The translations under genes were made by a program, and so were the position numbers. This document shows, in pieces, positions 32,841-43,520 of a stretch of DNA of 64,000 nt. This DNA is from Antilocapra americana (Eukaryota > Chordata > Mammalia > Artiodactyla > Antilocapridae). The stretch spans positions 12,681,933-12,745,932 of the forward strand of contig ML664173.1 of the NCBI GenBank assembly GCA_007570785.1, in the 5' to 3' direction. The notes under the pieces were generated by a model. It was not told the origin of the DNA. It ran no database searches and saw only the letters and a list, made by a program, of their open reading frames with translations. How positions within the stretch are numbered: position 1 is the first letter of the stretch; each line of letters starts with the position of its first letter.

Positions 32841-33204
32841 ATTGGCTAATACCACATTTATAGAATGTAATACTCATGGTTGGCAAATGGAGAGAGGGGA
32901 CCACAGCCCGGGTCTTCAGCCAGTCCTGCGGCTCACACTGACCTTCAGGACCTCTCTGTCGTAACCATGGTAAGTGACACCCCATCTGTACCTATCACGG
33001 GCAAGGTCAGGGCCGACACACCTTACCCTCCTTCACCTTCACGGGCCTGGGGGAACACCTCCCGGTCAGCAGGACGTTTGCACAGATGCGGGGCCTGCAG
33101 CAGCTGACCACAGGCTCCTTCCAGTCTGGTGTCTCCCCTCCAGTCACAAAGGCCTTTCCATCGATCCATGCCCCTGCCACAGTGTGGCTTTGGGAGGACT
33201 CAGA

Positions 33205-33425
33205 CGATAAGTGATGATGATGCCGTTTATAGTAACAACCCTCCTTTCCATTCACAGAGCACCTTACAGTCTACAAATTGCTTCCATTTGATCTCCCAGC
33301 AGACCAGGAGCAGGCAAGGCAGGGTCCTAATTGCCCTCTACAGACCAGGCTCCAGGTGTGCCTCTTCCAGGTTACCCAGAGAGAAACGCAGTCAGGACGC
33401 TAACCAGGGCTCCTGGGGCTCACTC
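33205..33425 (-). mobile_element. MIR3-like SINE, antisense
   Basis: 'acagagcaccttacagtcta', 'tccatttgatctcccagcag' and 'caggttacccagagagaaac' resemble an antisense MIR3. Diverged. Confidence 0.5.
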
Positions 33426-33504
33426 CATTCCTTTCTGACTTACCTCCCTCAGCTTTGCTTTTCTCTTTCACCCCCACTCCCAGCTTCTGTATCCCCAAGG
33501 TGAA

Positions 33505-33576
33505 GGACAGGGAAGCCTGCTGAGCTGCAGCTCATGGGATGGCCAAGAGTCGGACATGACTGAGCGACTGAACAAC
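33505..33576 (+). mobile_element. Bov-A/BovB 3' fragment
   Basis: Only 'ggacagggaagcctgctgag', 'gatggccaagagtcggacat' and 'gactgagcgactgaacaac' remain, matching the shared 3' end of BovB and Bov-A. Confidence 0.82.
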
Positions 33577-33627
33577 AAAGCTACCATACCTCATCCTCTA
33601 TAAAGACAAAGTACTCAATCGACTACA

Positions 33628-33676
33628 TATTGGGTTGGCCAAAAAGTTCATTCCGATTTTTCCATAAGACATTAGC
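33628..33676. mobile_element. Mariner-type DNA transposon, one terminal end
   Basis: A TA dinucleotide is followed by the terminal repeat 'ttgggttggccaaaaagttc' and 'attccgatttttccataaga', the known end of a ruminant/mammalian mariner family. Transposase coding sequence and the opposite end are absent. The next element is a CHR SINE starting at 33681. Confidence 0.8.
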
Positions 33677-33680
33677 TTGA

Positions 33681-33955
33681 GGGCTTCCCTGGTGGTAAAG
33701 AATCCGTTTGTCAATGCAGGAGACACAGGCTCAATCTTCGGTCCAGGAAGATCTCAACGAAGCCTGTGCGCCAGTGATTGAGCCTGTATTCTAGAGCCAG
33801 GAGCCACAACTTCGGCAGCGAGAGAGCCCACCTCAATGAGAAGTCAGCGCACAGCAGTTAGAGGGTAGCCTCAACTAACCACAACTACAGAGAAGCCCAT
33901 GGAGCAACGAAGACCCAGTACAGCTTAAGATAAATAAATAAAATTTTAAAAATTA
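33681..33955 (+). mobile_element. CHR-2-type SINE, near full length
   Basis: 'gggcttccctggtggtaaag', 'cctgtgcgccagtgattgag', 'tattctagagccaggagcca', 'caatgagaagtcagcgcaca' and 'aacgaagacccagtacagct', ending in 'ataaataaataaaa'. This gives the long body typical of CHR-2. Confidence 0.85.
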
Positions 33956-34269
33956 CTTTTAAAAAAGTTAGGCTGCAATTTGGGAAGAGACAACAATTGA
34001 AAATTCATGTTGTACTTTTTTCCATCTATCCCCCATCTGCTGGCTGTGTGTTCATGCCTGCCACTCTAAGAAACTCTGTGCAACACCAGTTAATCAGATA
34101 CAGCCAACCTACCACCCTCTAGCCATCAAGCCTGTATCTGTAGCGGCACCATGGTGACCACATCACAAGGAACAGAAAAGAAGGTGCCTAACCTCTGATA
34201 GTTTGGATGGGTCGGGGAGACATGAAGAGAGAGAGATAAACTACAGATAGGGACAATGTAGGGTAAGTG

Positions 34270-34660
34270 ATCTGTTTGTGGTTCTGGAAAGCACTATGGC
34301 ATTCTGAAGAGCTGAGACGGTCAGAGCAAGGGTGCCAGAGGGAGCAAAACTTGAATTAAACTTCCACAGATGGCCAGAGCTGGGGAGAAGATATGGAAGC
34401 TAAAGGGGAAGCAAGTGAGCAGAGCCCCAGAGAAAACACAGCACCTGGGGTATGGAAGGGTCCTGAGTTAGCAGGTCCTGCTTCTGGCAAAGGGTTTCAT
34501 ACATGGGAAGGGAGCTGAGGTTAGGCCAAACTGTGGTAAGATTAAGGAGCTTGGACTTTATCCGGTAAGGATATCCTATCACTGGCGGGGGGGTGTTGGG
34601 GGGCCACATAAAAAGTGTTTCATTGGGAGTGTGACATCTGGAGTCCAGAGTTTAGGGAAG
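34270..34660 (-). mobile_element. L2 LINE, antisense (diverged)
   Basis: 'ggttaggccaaactgtggta', 'agcttggactttatccggta' and 'gagcagagccccagagaaaa' match the antisense L2 region. Frames in it are incidental. Confidence 0.5.
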
Positions 34661-35039
34661 ATGTATTTGTCTGCACTCTTACAAAAGATCATATATCAAG
34701 GCCGGCAACACAACAGAGACAACCAGAGAATAAAGAGAAATTTAATAAGGCTACATGATATAACGCAGTGTGGCTGCTAAAACGCACGGGCTCCAGAGTG
34801 CATTACTGCACAGTAACCAGGGCAAGGAGGAGGACTCTAGAGCTGCATGTTCCAGCAGAGCTAAAGTCCAGGGGAAATGATCACTCCTCTCCAGGTGCCA
34901 GCGAGGGCAGCCCCACTCCACCTCCCTAGTGCACTTGGCAATGCTTTTTCCCGACATCCACGGCTTGTGCAGTTACGCATGTGGCAGCTGTCTTCACCCT
35001 CCAAACTGTAAGCGTTCAGAAGCAAGGGCCAGGCTTATC
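34661..35039. other. Unique sequence, no gene seen
   Basis: No repeat or exon recognised. The short minus-strand frame at 34751-34957 has no domain. Confidence 0.35.
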
Positions 35040-35181
35040 TTATTCATGCTGTCTGGGCTGTGTTCTTAGTCACTCAGTCATGTCCAACTATTTGCAACCC
35101 CACGGACTGTAGCCCACCAGGCTCCTCTGTCCATGGGGATTCTCCAGGCAAGAATACTGGAGTGGGTTATTCATGCTATCT
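35040..35181 (-). mobile_element. Bov-A SINE, antisense, with 15-bp target-site duplication
   Basis: Body 35055-35166 reads 'gttcttagtcactcagtcat', 'ggattctccaggcaagaata', 'ctggagtggg'. The flanks ttattcatgctgtct (35040-35054) and ttattcatgctatct (35167-35181) differ at one base. The element stops within Bov-A, so it is headless. Confidence 0.93.
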
Positions 35182-36230
35182 ACTCAGCCCCTAATAACCC
35201 ATGGAGGCTCGATTAAGAGTTTCAGCGTGTATTAAAGGAAAATTCAGAAGCCAATTAAGCAAGGCTGCTGTATGGATTGAGGGAATGCGGTGAAAAGGAA
35301 AGAAAAGTGTGGAAGAAACCAGAGTTTAATCTTAAATTCAATGAAGAAGGTGACTAATCAAAAGCAGCAAGTATGGCCTGAAAGCCCCTCCCTGATGTGC
35401 CTTCAGAGAGCCATTCCATCATTGCTCAGGTACCTTTAGGTAGGCAAGTCTTTGTTATCCAACATCATGATCTGCAAATCTCTGACACTGAGCAAATGGA
35501 TTTACAAGAGGAACAAGCGATGCTTTGAAATCTGTGGAAACCATGAAGGCACAAAGCCCCGTCAAACGCACACCTCTGTCTGCACTAGCTCAGACACCTT
35601 GAAACTTCAAAACTATGGAGGGAAGAAGTATGTCAGGGCCCTCCTCTCTGTCTCTCTACCATCGAACCAGGTTCCCTGCCTTGATGACTGGGGACAGAAA
35701 TGTACAAGGCACCTAGATCTGCCATGCCTTCCTTTAGGCAGCTGTCTCAGAAATGTTTTATCAACAGGAATAAACTAAATCTAACAGACAGCCTTGAGGG
35801 AAACTTTCAATAAAACTCATTGTGCTCACTTAAAAAAAAAAAAAGCAGTGGAAAGGAAAATAGAATTTGCACATACAAATATTTATGAACACAGAAGGAA
35901 ATAGAGACCAGGACGGGGTAGGGGAGGGGGTTGTGAATTATGCGGAAATGGGTTTGGTTTTGTTTTTACTGGTGATTTTAACCTCCTGAACTCTCTGATT
36001 ATCCCTTCCTAGCCTGGGGAAAGTTTTTAAATGTTTTCACTGTATCTGACACCTTGGGGCAGCAGAAAGAAGGCAAGGTGGGGAGGCAACACCAGCCTGG
36101 ACTTGAGTCCCAGGAAGGATAATTCAGAGCTGGGTGACCTTAGGGGAGATGCTGAATCTCTTTACACCCCCATCAGTGAACTGGAACCCTAGAAGCGCAT
36201 CCCTGGGTTACTGGGCAGATTCAGCTGGAG
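35182..36230. other. Unique sequence, no gene seen
   Basis: Contains an A-run at 35832-35844 and little else. The 108-codon frame at 35452-35778 has no domain. Confidence 0.35.
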
Positions 36231-36231
36231 C

Positions 36232-36771
36232 GTGTCACAGGGAAATCCACACCACGTCCCCAACACTCAGTGTAAGCTGACTCCTGCCTGCTTCTCCCTC
36301 TCCCTTCCAAACCTCCTGGAAATTGCAGGATTAAAAGAAATCACAGGCGCAAGCACTTTTGGTTCCTCTGACCACACGCTAGGTAAATATTCTCATCTTA
36401 TGAACAGCAAGGGGTCCTATTTGGATTATTCTCAAGGCAAATTAATCGAAGCCGAGGTGTCTGGCCAGGAGCAGATAAGGTCAGATCTCACAAGGACGAC
36501 CTCAAGCTGCTCAGAGGCTCCTGTGAGAAGGAGATTAACACCCACTCCACGCTTCTGGGACCCCAGTAATGGAATACATAATTCATTTCCATCCATGTTT
36601 CTCCTCCTGCTGCCGAAATTCAGATTTAAGTTTCAAACAGTTCCCTTTGTAACTATAATAACCACCAAAATCCCGGCGAGGGCTCCCCCTTCCACCCACG
36701 TGGTGTGTGTTTTCTCTGATTCTCCTGAGGCTGGATTAGTCCCCAGGGAAGCCCGAAGACCCACACTGTAG
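36232..36771 (+). other. Longest repeat-free open frame (180 codons including stop); coding status unsupported
   Basis: An uninterrupted sense frame that I cannot match to any protein family. The predicted product (179 residues) has no signal peptide, membrane segment or recognisable motif. It is rich in Ser, Pro and Thr and has one hydrophobic stretch (SMFLLLLPKF, about residues 120-129). No Kozak context or splice signals support it. A chance frame, possibly overlapping a conserved noncoding segment, is the simpler view. Confidence 0.2.
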
Positions 36772-36789
36772 CCTTTCTCCGAGCAGATT

Positions 36790-37060
36790 GAATAACTAGC
36801 TCCACTTACAGCTGGTTATGCAGCAGCCCTGAAGACACCAGGTAAACACCTGAACCCAGGCACCTGCCAGCTGAAAACCGGAGCCAGGCTTCGTCATAAA
36901 GCCATTAGCCAACGCAGGCACAAGCAACCAATTGTGAAATAAGAGCCTCCTAATTCGCGTTTGCTCCTCCAGCAGCTTTTTCCCTCCTCCCGCTAGTCCA
37001 AGCAGAGCAATGGACTCGACTGGACAGCTAAGCACCCTGCTTCGTTATACTGTCAGGTTC
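36790..37060. promoter_or_regulatory. Candidate conserved noncoding segment
   Basis: Unique, moderately GC-rich sequence with balanced composition and E-box-like sites ('cacctgaac', 'gcacctgccagctg' near 36848-36875: CACCTG and CAGCTG). No repeat. Function is an inference from motif content. Confidence 0.22.
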
Positions 37061-37837
37061 TATTTCTTACACGTTTTCTCCTTTATGTTTTGTTTAGATC
37101 TGATTCCTACTGGGAGATTATACAGACAGGAAATAGGGAGCGTGAGATCAAATAAGGCTGAACACAAGCAACAGAAGACTGCATTTGTGGAACAAACTTG
37201 ACTGAGATGATACCCACGGGAGAGCCCACGCACAGGGCTGCAGCCTCAGCCCCCCATTGGCAAGAACGCAGACCCACAGCAACCACTCATGTGCAGGGGA
37301 ACTCTTGGGGATTTGGGCAAGGGAGTGGGACTCGAGACTGAGACACATTTGATGTTCTTTCCTGTTGATAATTACAATCAGCACAGAATGGGAGTTTGCG
37401 CAAAATCTGGGAGGTGACTTGATTCAGATTTCTTTAGTCACATGAAGTGGAGTTTGCTGGAGGTTGAATTATATGCTATCCCCCCGTGTCCCTTGACTTG
37501 TGGGACTGATGAAACAGCACCTGTAGACCGACCGCAAATGCCATGATTGACTGTTCCCTAAGCTCCTGGGAGATAAGCCAATACCATACCCCATCACACC
37601 AGCAGACAGAGCCCAAGATTATCACTCCACCTCTATCACCCAAGGAGGATGAGAAGGCTTGAGTTTTATCAGTCACCTGCTCAGGTGCCTGAAGATAACA
37701 AATGATTTCTAGGAATTTAAGTCCCAGGTCTCTCCTCTACTTCCAAAGGAGTGCTGCTCTCCTCCTTTGCATCCAGGCTTATCAGAGAACCAGATGGTCT
37801 CACTTGCAAGATCACTCAGGGTGATGACCTTAAAGAC
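37061..37837. other. Unique or weakly repeat-like sequence, no gene seen
   Basis: The part near 37460-37720 ('gaggttgaattatatgctat') may be a decayed MaLR-type LTR; the similarity is too low to call. No exon recognised. Confidence 0.3.
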
Positions 37838-38030
37838 TTGCTCCTCCAAACTATGATCCACACACCAGCAGTATCATGGGCCTCTGTCTCCCGATAGCTT
37901 GTTGGAAGTGTGGCATCTCAGTCTCCATCCTGATCACCAACCTCCACAACTAGAACCTGCATTTTAATGACATGTGCAGATGTCATTAAATGTACATGCA
38001 CATTAATCTGTGAGAAGCACTGGTCTAGAA
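37838..38030. mobile_element. MER5-like element
   Basis: 'ccaaactatgatccacacac', 'cagcagtatcatgggcctct', 'aacctgcattttaatgacat', and the end 'ctgtgagaagcactggtcta'. Its interior carries a small duplication of 'tgcagatgtcattaa'-like sequence. Confidence 0.65.
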
Positions 38031-39030
38031 AGAAGCTTGAGGAAGGTCAAATACAACCTTGTTACTAGGGGCAGCAGCCCATTAAAGAGGGGGCTTTGCC
38101 CTCATGGTGCTTGGTTTGGAGACCATAATAACCAGGTCCATCCAGCTACAGCACCTCAATACTCATATCTGCTTTGCCACACTGGCAGCTCGCTTTGGCC
38201 AAAGGTCCCTGCTACGGCGGGGTGTCAGGCAGGGGATGAGCATAGTGGCCCCAGGTCAAGGTGGCGCTAATGCCAGCAGCCACACTGAAGAGGCCCTGCC
38301 TCAAAAACCTAGACAAAATGTGTGGCTAAGAATTAGGTCAGTGTGCTATGGGGGCAGTTGATTAAGCAGCAGTTAAAGAGAAAGACTCCATGGATGAGAC
38401 AAGGCATCTGAGAAAGAGATATTTACTGAGAGCCACTCTGCTGAAAACACACTTGAGACTAGAGGGCTGTCTCACTCAGCTATCCATCAATAGCAATCCA
38501 CGCCAGGTGACCTAAGCAGAGGCCTGAGATCAAAGCAGGAGGAAGAGACTCCACCAGAGCAGTGTCGCCTGAAGCAGGTTGGGCCTGGCATTCACTCCAT
38601 TCCCGGGGACATTTTCCCTGACTCTTTTTGCATCAGTGAACTAGATCCTAAAATGTTGACATCTTGATTATGCAATGCTAGGTCACCAGTGGCCTTCCTC
38701 TCCCAGCCCTCTGCTTCCAGATGGGGTCTCTGCTGGTGTACACACCCACACTGACGTCCCCTCCTCATGAGACAGGACCACCTGACAGCCAAAGGGTGAG
38801 GGTGAATGATACACACCCAGGTTCCTGATTTTTTGATTAAGGACTTACTTCGGTTTGGCTTCTGATTTTGAAATTTTATCCAGGAGCAGAAGGAGGCTTC
38901 TTCTTCCACTCCTCTATTCCCAAAATTTGACGTGGTATATCCAGAATGCCCCTGAATCCCATGTGCTACAGGAAAAGCCAACTCTTCCTGTTAGTTCTGG
39001 AACTGAGCATGCAAGTCAAGCCTAAGATAC
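38031..39030. other. Unique sequence, no gene seen
   Basis: A 129-codon minus-strand frame (38592-38981) and shorter ones lack recognisable domains. No repeat named. Confidence 0.35.
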
Positions 39031-39039
39031 CAACAAATC

Positions 39040-39428
39040 CCATCCCTATGATCACTCTGATTACAGTGATAGGCTCAGAAATAAACATGTGACTTAGGTG
39101 GTCCAACTGGTTTGAAACTCCAGGATTTTTGTTGAATTACTAGGGAAGAGAGTTACTCTTCTTTATTTACAGGAATCAAGAAGCAGGTCATCCTGGAAAT
39201 GGCCATCAGCCATGTCAGGATCCCAAAGGCAGTAGTCTGCCAAGAATGAAGCCAGTACCCAGAAAGCAAAGCCAAAAAAATGGGTGAAGTGAGACACCAG
39301 TTCTTGGTCATATTATTTGAGTTACTACACTTTTCAAGAACTGAGCCCATAAATTCCCTTTGTTGTTTAAGGCAGTTGAGCTCAAAGTTCTGTTATTTGC
39401 AGCTGAAAGCATCCTAACTGACATATCA
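39040..39428 (+). mobile_element. MaLR/MLT1-like LTR (diverged)
   Basis: The right end 'tttgttgtttaaggcagttg' followed by 'ttatttgcagctgaaagcat' and 'cctaactgacata' follows the standard MLT1 3' layout. The left part is hard to align. Confidence 0.5.
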
Positions 39429-39545
39429 GGTGAATAAATCATTTCTGGCTTGGAAGGAAGATAATGTCTCATGAAAACTCTCTTGGTCTGAGCATATATT
39501 AGACCCTCCTGGCTCCCTTCTTCCTCTCCAAATAGATTGTCAGAT

Positions 39546-39571
39546 CAAAAATAAATAAATAAATAAAACCT
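39546..39571. repeat. Short (ATAA)n microsatellite
   Basis: About five AATA units. Possibly the remnant of a SINE or LINE tail, but no body is attached. Confidence 0.8.
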
Positions 39572-40900
39572 CTTAGATGAAGAGGTTGGCTAGGAACAGA
39601 AACTGGCTGCCTTGCCTTCCTTCACCCCCAGCTCTACAGAACAGTAACTCCAGACCAGCTTCCGTTTCTTCTGCTTTCTTTCATCAGGAATGTCCTATCC
39701 CCTCCATCTAGGGATTTAAATATCAGAAGCAAATTGCCTACCCCTCCCCCAGCTCTGCTTTTGCCCTCCAAGACTCTACTCCCTCCTCCACTACATTTAA
39801 AGCAGGGGCGGGAGGCAGTGGTGGGGAGCCTTACTCTAATTCCAGCACCATTCTCTCGGCTCCTTCCTAAGCCCTCCACCTGTGAGATAATCGCTGGCAT
39901 TTAGGGGGAAAACTCAATAGTAATCATAGACTCACACACAAAGACACAGAAAGAGGCAGATAAAATGGGAGAAAGAAAAAAATCACAAGCCCAGAATTAT
40001 CCACACTCTGCCACTCATTCTAGAAGTACAATGTGGCCAACCACTCTCTACGAGGAACAAAGGCACAGCTTTACAGAAAAGGGGTGCATTTCACAATATC
40101 AGGGCTTGCACGGCTCCCACACACAGGGTGAAATATCACACATCTAAAAGTTAAAATGGGTTCTCATCATTTAACTGTATGCAAGTCAGACACAGGAAAT
40201 AAGCAGGTCTGTCGAAAATGGGCTCTATCTATTGTCTTAATGTAACATGAGAATTCTCTAAATCGAGGGTGTCTCTTGTGAGGTGATAAACAGAGGGAGA
40301 AAACCATGCTGAGATATTCCTATCCAGTGATCAGAATAAAATAAAACCCTGTGAATCATGCATTTGGCCCCACTATCAGCTCAGACTAAGATTTCAACCA
40401 CACTTATAGCTTTTGGTTTATGGATGCCAACTCAAGATTAAACCCCTTTAAACAAAAATTACAACAAAAAAATTCATGTATAATGAATAGGTTTAAAAGC
40501 TTAGATAAATGTGAAACTTGTTTTAAAATACTGCAAAATACTTTTAGTAAAGTCTCATATACTTCCTTAATGGTTTGCTGTATTCCTTGGAATTTGGTAT
40601 AACACGGTTTATCTCAAACTTGCCTGATCATAAGAATAATGTAGACCTGTAGATTCTGTGGTCCAAATAAAACTAAGAGACAAGAGACAACTTGCTTCAC
40701 AAGTTGCCTGAGTGGTTCTTATGAATTTGAGAAACGTTATTGTAACTTTGTAGGGTTTTATTTAAAATAAAATTCGGGTGTGTATTATAGAAAAAGCAAT
40801 GAACAGGAATCCACTAACTCATGGAAATCATGGAGGCATTTTGTTGGTTTGTGAGTTTGAACAAAGGTAAACTGAAGAAGGCTAAGAGGCATGACACAGA
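39572..40900. other. Mostly unique sequence, no gene seen
   Basis: A possible MER5-like end pair lies at about 40605-40745 ('ttatctcaaacttgcctgat' and 'gaatttgagaaacgttattg'). Otherwise unclassified AT-rich DNA. Confidence 0.35.
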
Positions 40901-40944
40901 TGATGTAAGAACAGAGCACAACTCACCCCCTGGGGCAGGGACTC

Positions 40945-41372
40945 ACACTGTATCCACAGAACTCCTTTCCCTTTCCTCCTGGGCACACAGCTAAATTACA
41001 TTCCCCAACCTCTTTTGCAATTAGATGGGATCAAGTGATTGAGTTCTGGCCAACAGTAAGGGCCACACATTACTTCCAGGCTTGACCCTTTAAAAAAAAA
41101 TTCCTTCTAGTTCCTCTCTTTCTCTCTCTGTCTCTGTATCATCTCATCATCCCATCTCTCTCCATCTGTCAGTTGAATTTAATGAAGGACAAGGTTCTAG
41201 AAAATGACAAGCCACGGGAAGTGCCTGAATGTCTGTTTGAAGCAGAGATCCCCCCTGCACCACCCACTAATTTGCACTGAATTCTGAGGTAAATGAGAAG
41301 CTTTTGTCAGTATTAAGCCACTGGGATTCAGAAATTATTGTTACAGCAGTTAGCCTACCCTAATACACACCA
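40945..41372 (+). mobile_element. MLT1-type LTR
   Basis: 'gggatcaagtgattgagttc', 'tggccaacagtaagggccac', 'ttagtattaagcc'-type block (here 'gtcagtattaagccactggg'), and the end 'gttacagcagttagcctacc'. It includes a TC-rich patch at 41112-41140. Ancient, with no internal genes. Confidence 0.7.
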
Positions 41373-41378
41373 TTACTT

Positions 41379-42530
41379 TCCTGTATCCCTCTGTTTTATC
41401 CTGTCCCCAACACTTGAAAAAAAAAAATCCACATGTAAATGGATTCCACAGTTCAAAGCCATGTTGTTCAAGGGTCAACTGTAGTTCTGTAACTAGTTTT
41501 GTAAGCTTGGACTTCTGTTTTCTTGTCAGTGTAAATGGTGATAATGCCATGTATTCATTCAGAGACTTCTTTAAAGTGAAATGAGAAATAAACTAGAGAA
41601 GAAAATCTTTGCTTTAGGTCAAAGAGGAATTAGTAGAGAAATGGAAGAAGCATTTCAGACAGGATAAACTATTGCCAAGAAAGAAAAGGCACTGATCTTC
41701 ACCTCTAAAACCAACTGCCCAGCAAGGACTGACAGAAGAGCCAGTAAATGGAAATACAACCACTCATCTCTAGGGAGAATAGACCTGTCTCTGTCCACTA
41801 AATGGATGAAACAAAAAACGTCAAAAAGCTTGCAGCTATCCGGTTGGCCAGAAAGGGCAGAAAGGATGCAAAAGAGAAAGTGAGCCTGGGAATTCTCAAA
41901 TGTATGTTTTCCTATTATTTTTGGAGGAAAGCTGACCAAAACAGGAAGGGATCTGGAAAGCGGACAAAAATCATTATTCTCCACAAATTACTTAAACCTT
42001 GCCTAGGAAGTGACCTTCACACTACCACTGGTTTAATGGCCTCTATTTCAACAGTAGCTGATTTCACCATTAAACAAAGATGCAGAGCACAAGATAATAC
42101 AACTAAATCACTCCTGTAAATATTTAATATCATGGCCTTTCTTTTCGCCTTTTAACAAATCACTATCAAAGCTGAGCACATAGTAGAAAACACATTTATT
42201 TATTCTATCCTGGAAAAAAGCTTAGAGCTCATGCGTTTTATCTATCCAGTTCTCCAAATGACTTTGACACTTGAGAGCCCTTGTGATCCACACAGTCTGA
42301 AGGAAGGTAATTTTGTGACAATTTAAGAGCTGATTTCAGGCACTGATCAGCATCCCCCAGAGTTGCCTCATGGAAGGGTACTAAACTTAACCCATCAGAT
42401 ACATGGCTAACACTGAAGGAGAAACTGCATTTTTAAAAGAAAACAAAGAAATGATATTGACAAAGACAAATACATTCTTACTTGAGAAAAAATAAATTTT
42501 CCTTTTTAGTTTTAAAAATATTATAACTAA
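41379..42530. other. Unique AT-rich sequence, no gene seen
   Basis: Frames on both strands near 41655-42119 overlap each other and show no domain. No repeat recognised. Confidence 0.35.
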
Positions 42531-42536
42531 AATTAC

Positions 42537-43027
42537 TAAACTATTCTTTTTTTTTTTTTAATTGTTTTTGCCATACAATGTCATGATATCACCATGGGTT
42601 TACATATGCTTCCCCTCCGGAACCCCCCTCCCTCCTCCCTCCCCCCCGGGAAATCTCGCTGCACCAGTCCCAAGCATCAATCCTGGGCTGGCGATTGATT
42701 AGACACATGACAATTAACATGCTTCAATGCCCTTCTCCCATATCATCCCACCCTTACCCTCATCCACAGAGTCCACGAGTCTCTTCTATACATCTGCGTT
42801 CCTTTTGCTGTCTAGCATGTTTGGGTTCTCGTTACCGTCTTTCTAAATTCCATATATATGCGTTAATATACTGTATTGTTGTTTTTGCTTCTGGCTTACT
42901 TCACTCTGGATAATGGGCTCCAGTTTCGTCCATCTGAGTAGAACCTAGATGCCCATCAACTGACGAATGGATAAGAAAGCTGTGGTACATATACACAATG
43001 GAATATTACTCAGCATAAACTATTCTT
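42537..43027 (-). mobile_element. L1 insertion with 5' inversion and 12-bp target-site duplication
   Basis: Poly(T) at 42547-42559 opens an antisense L1 3' UTR and ORF2 tail up to about 42943 ('ccatctgagtag'). The sequence then switches strand: 42945-43015 is the adjacent upstream L1 segment in sense orientation ('gcccatcaactgacgaatgg', 'gtggtacatatacacaatgg'). Perfect copies of taaactattctt flank the whole at 42537-42548 and 43016-43027. This is the classic product of twin priming. About 30 bp of L1 are missing at the inversion point. Confidence 0.93.
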
Positions 43028-43520
43028 AAAGGAAGAAAGGAAGTGGAAAATTAGTCCCAAGTGGATTTCCTCACAGGCTTATACCTTGCTATAAACTGTC
43101 AACATGAGAACAGTAAAAAGAAAAAAAAATGAGTATAAAAGCTTTTTTAAGTCAACTGGTGTCACCATCTGACTTCAGCCAAGATGAAGCAGTCGACGGG
43201 GCAAGTCCATATGTGGTATAAAACATTATAAAATCCTGAAAGACAGAGCAACGTACTGACAACTTCAAAGACTGGGGTTGCTTCAGTTCTTAGGGCAGTC
43301 AAGTAATTTAAGAGACAAACTTGCTTAGTATGGGTGTACTCTGATATCTCCAGGATCTTCCTTGCATAGCATTATTGGTAATAATCTCAGCAGCCAGTGC
43401 AGGATCTGTAACAAGTGCCACTTATGCACGAAGATGACTAGGACAACCTGGTGACATCTTAGACTCAACTTCATGGGAGGGAAAAGAAAACAGCTCTAGG
43501 AGTCAGAAGGTCTGGCCAAT
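43028..43520. other. Unique spacer between two L1 insertions
   Basis: No repeat or exon recognised. It separates the two 5'-inverted L1 copies. Confidence 0.4.
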
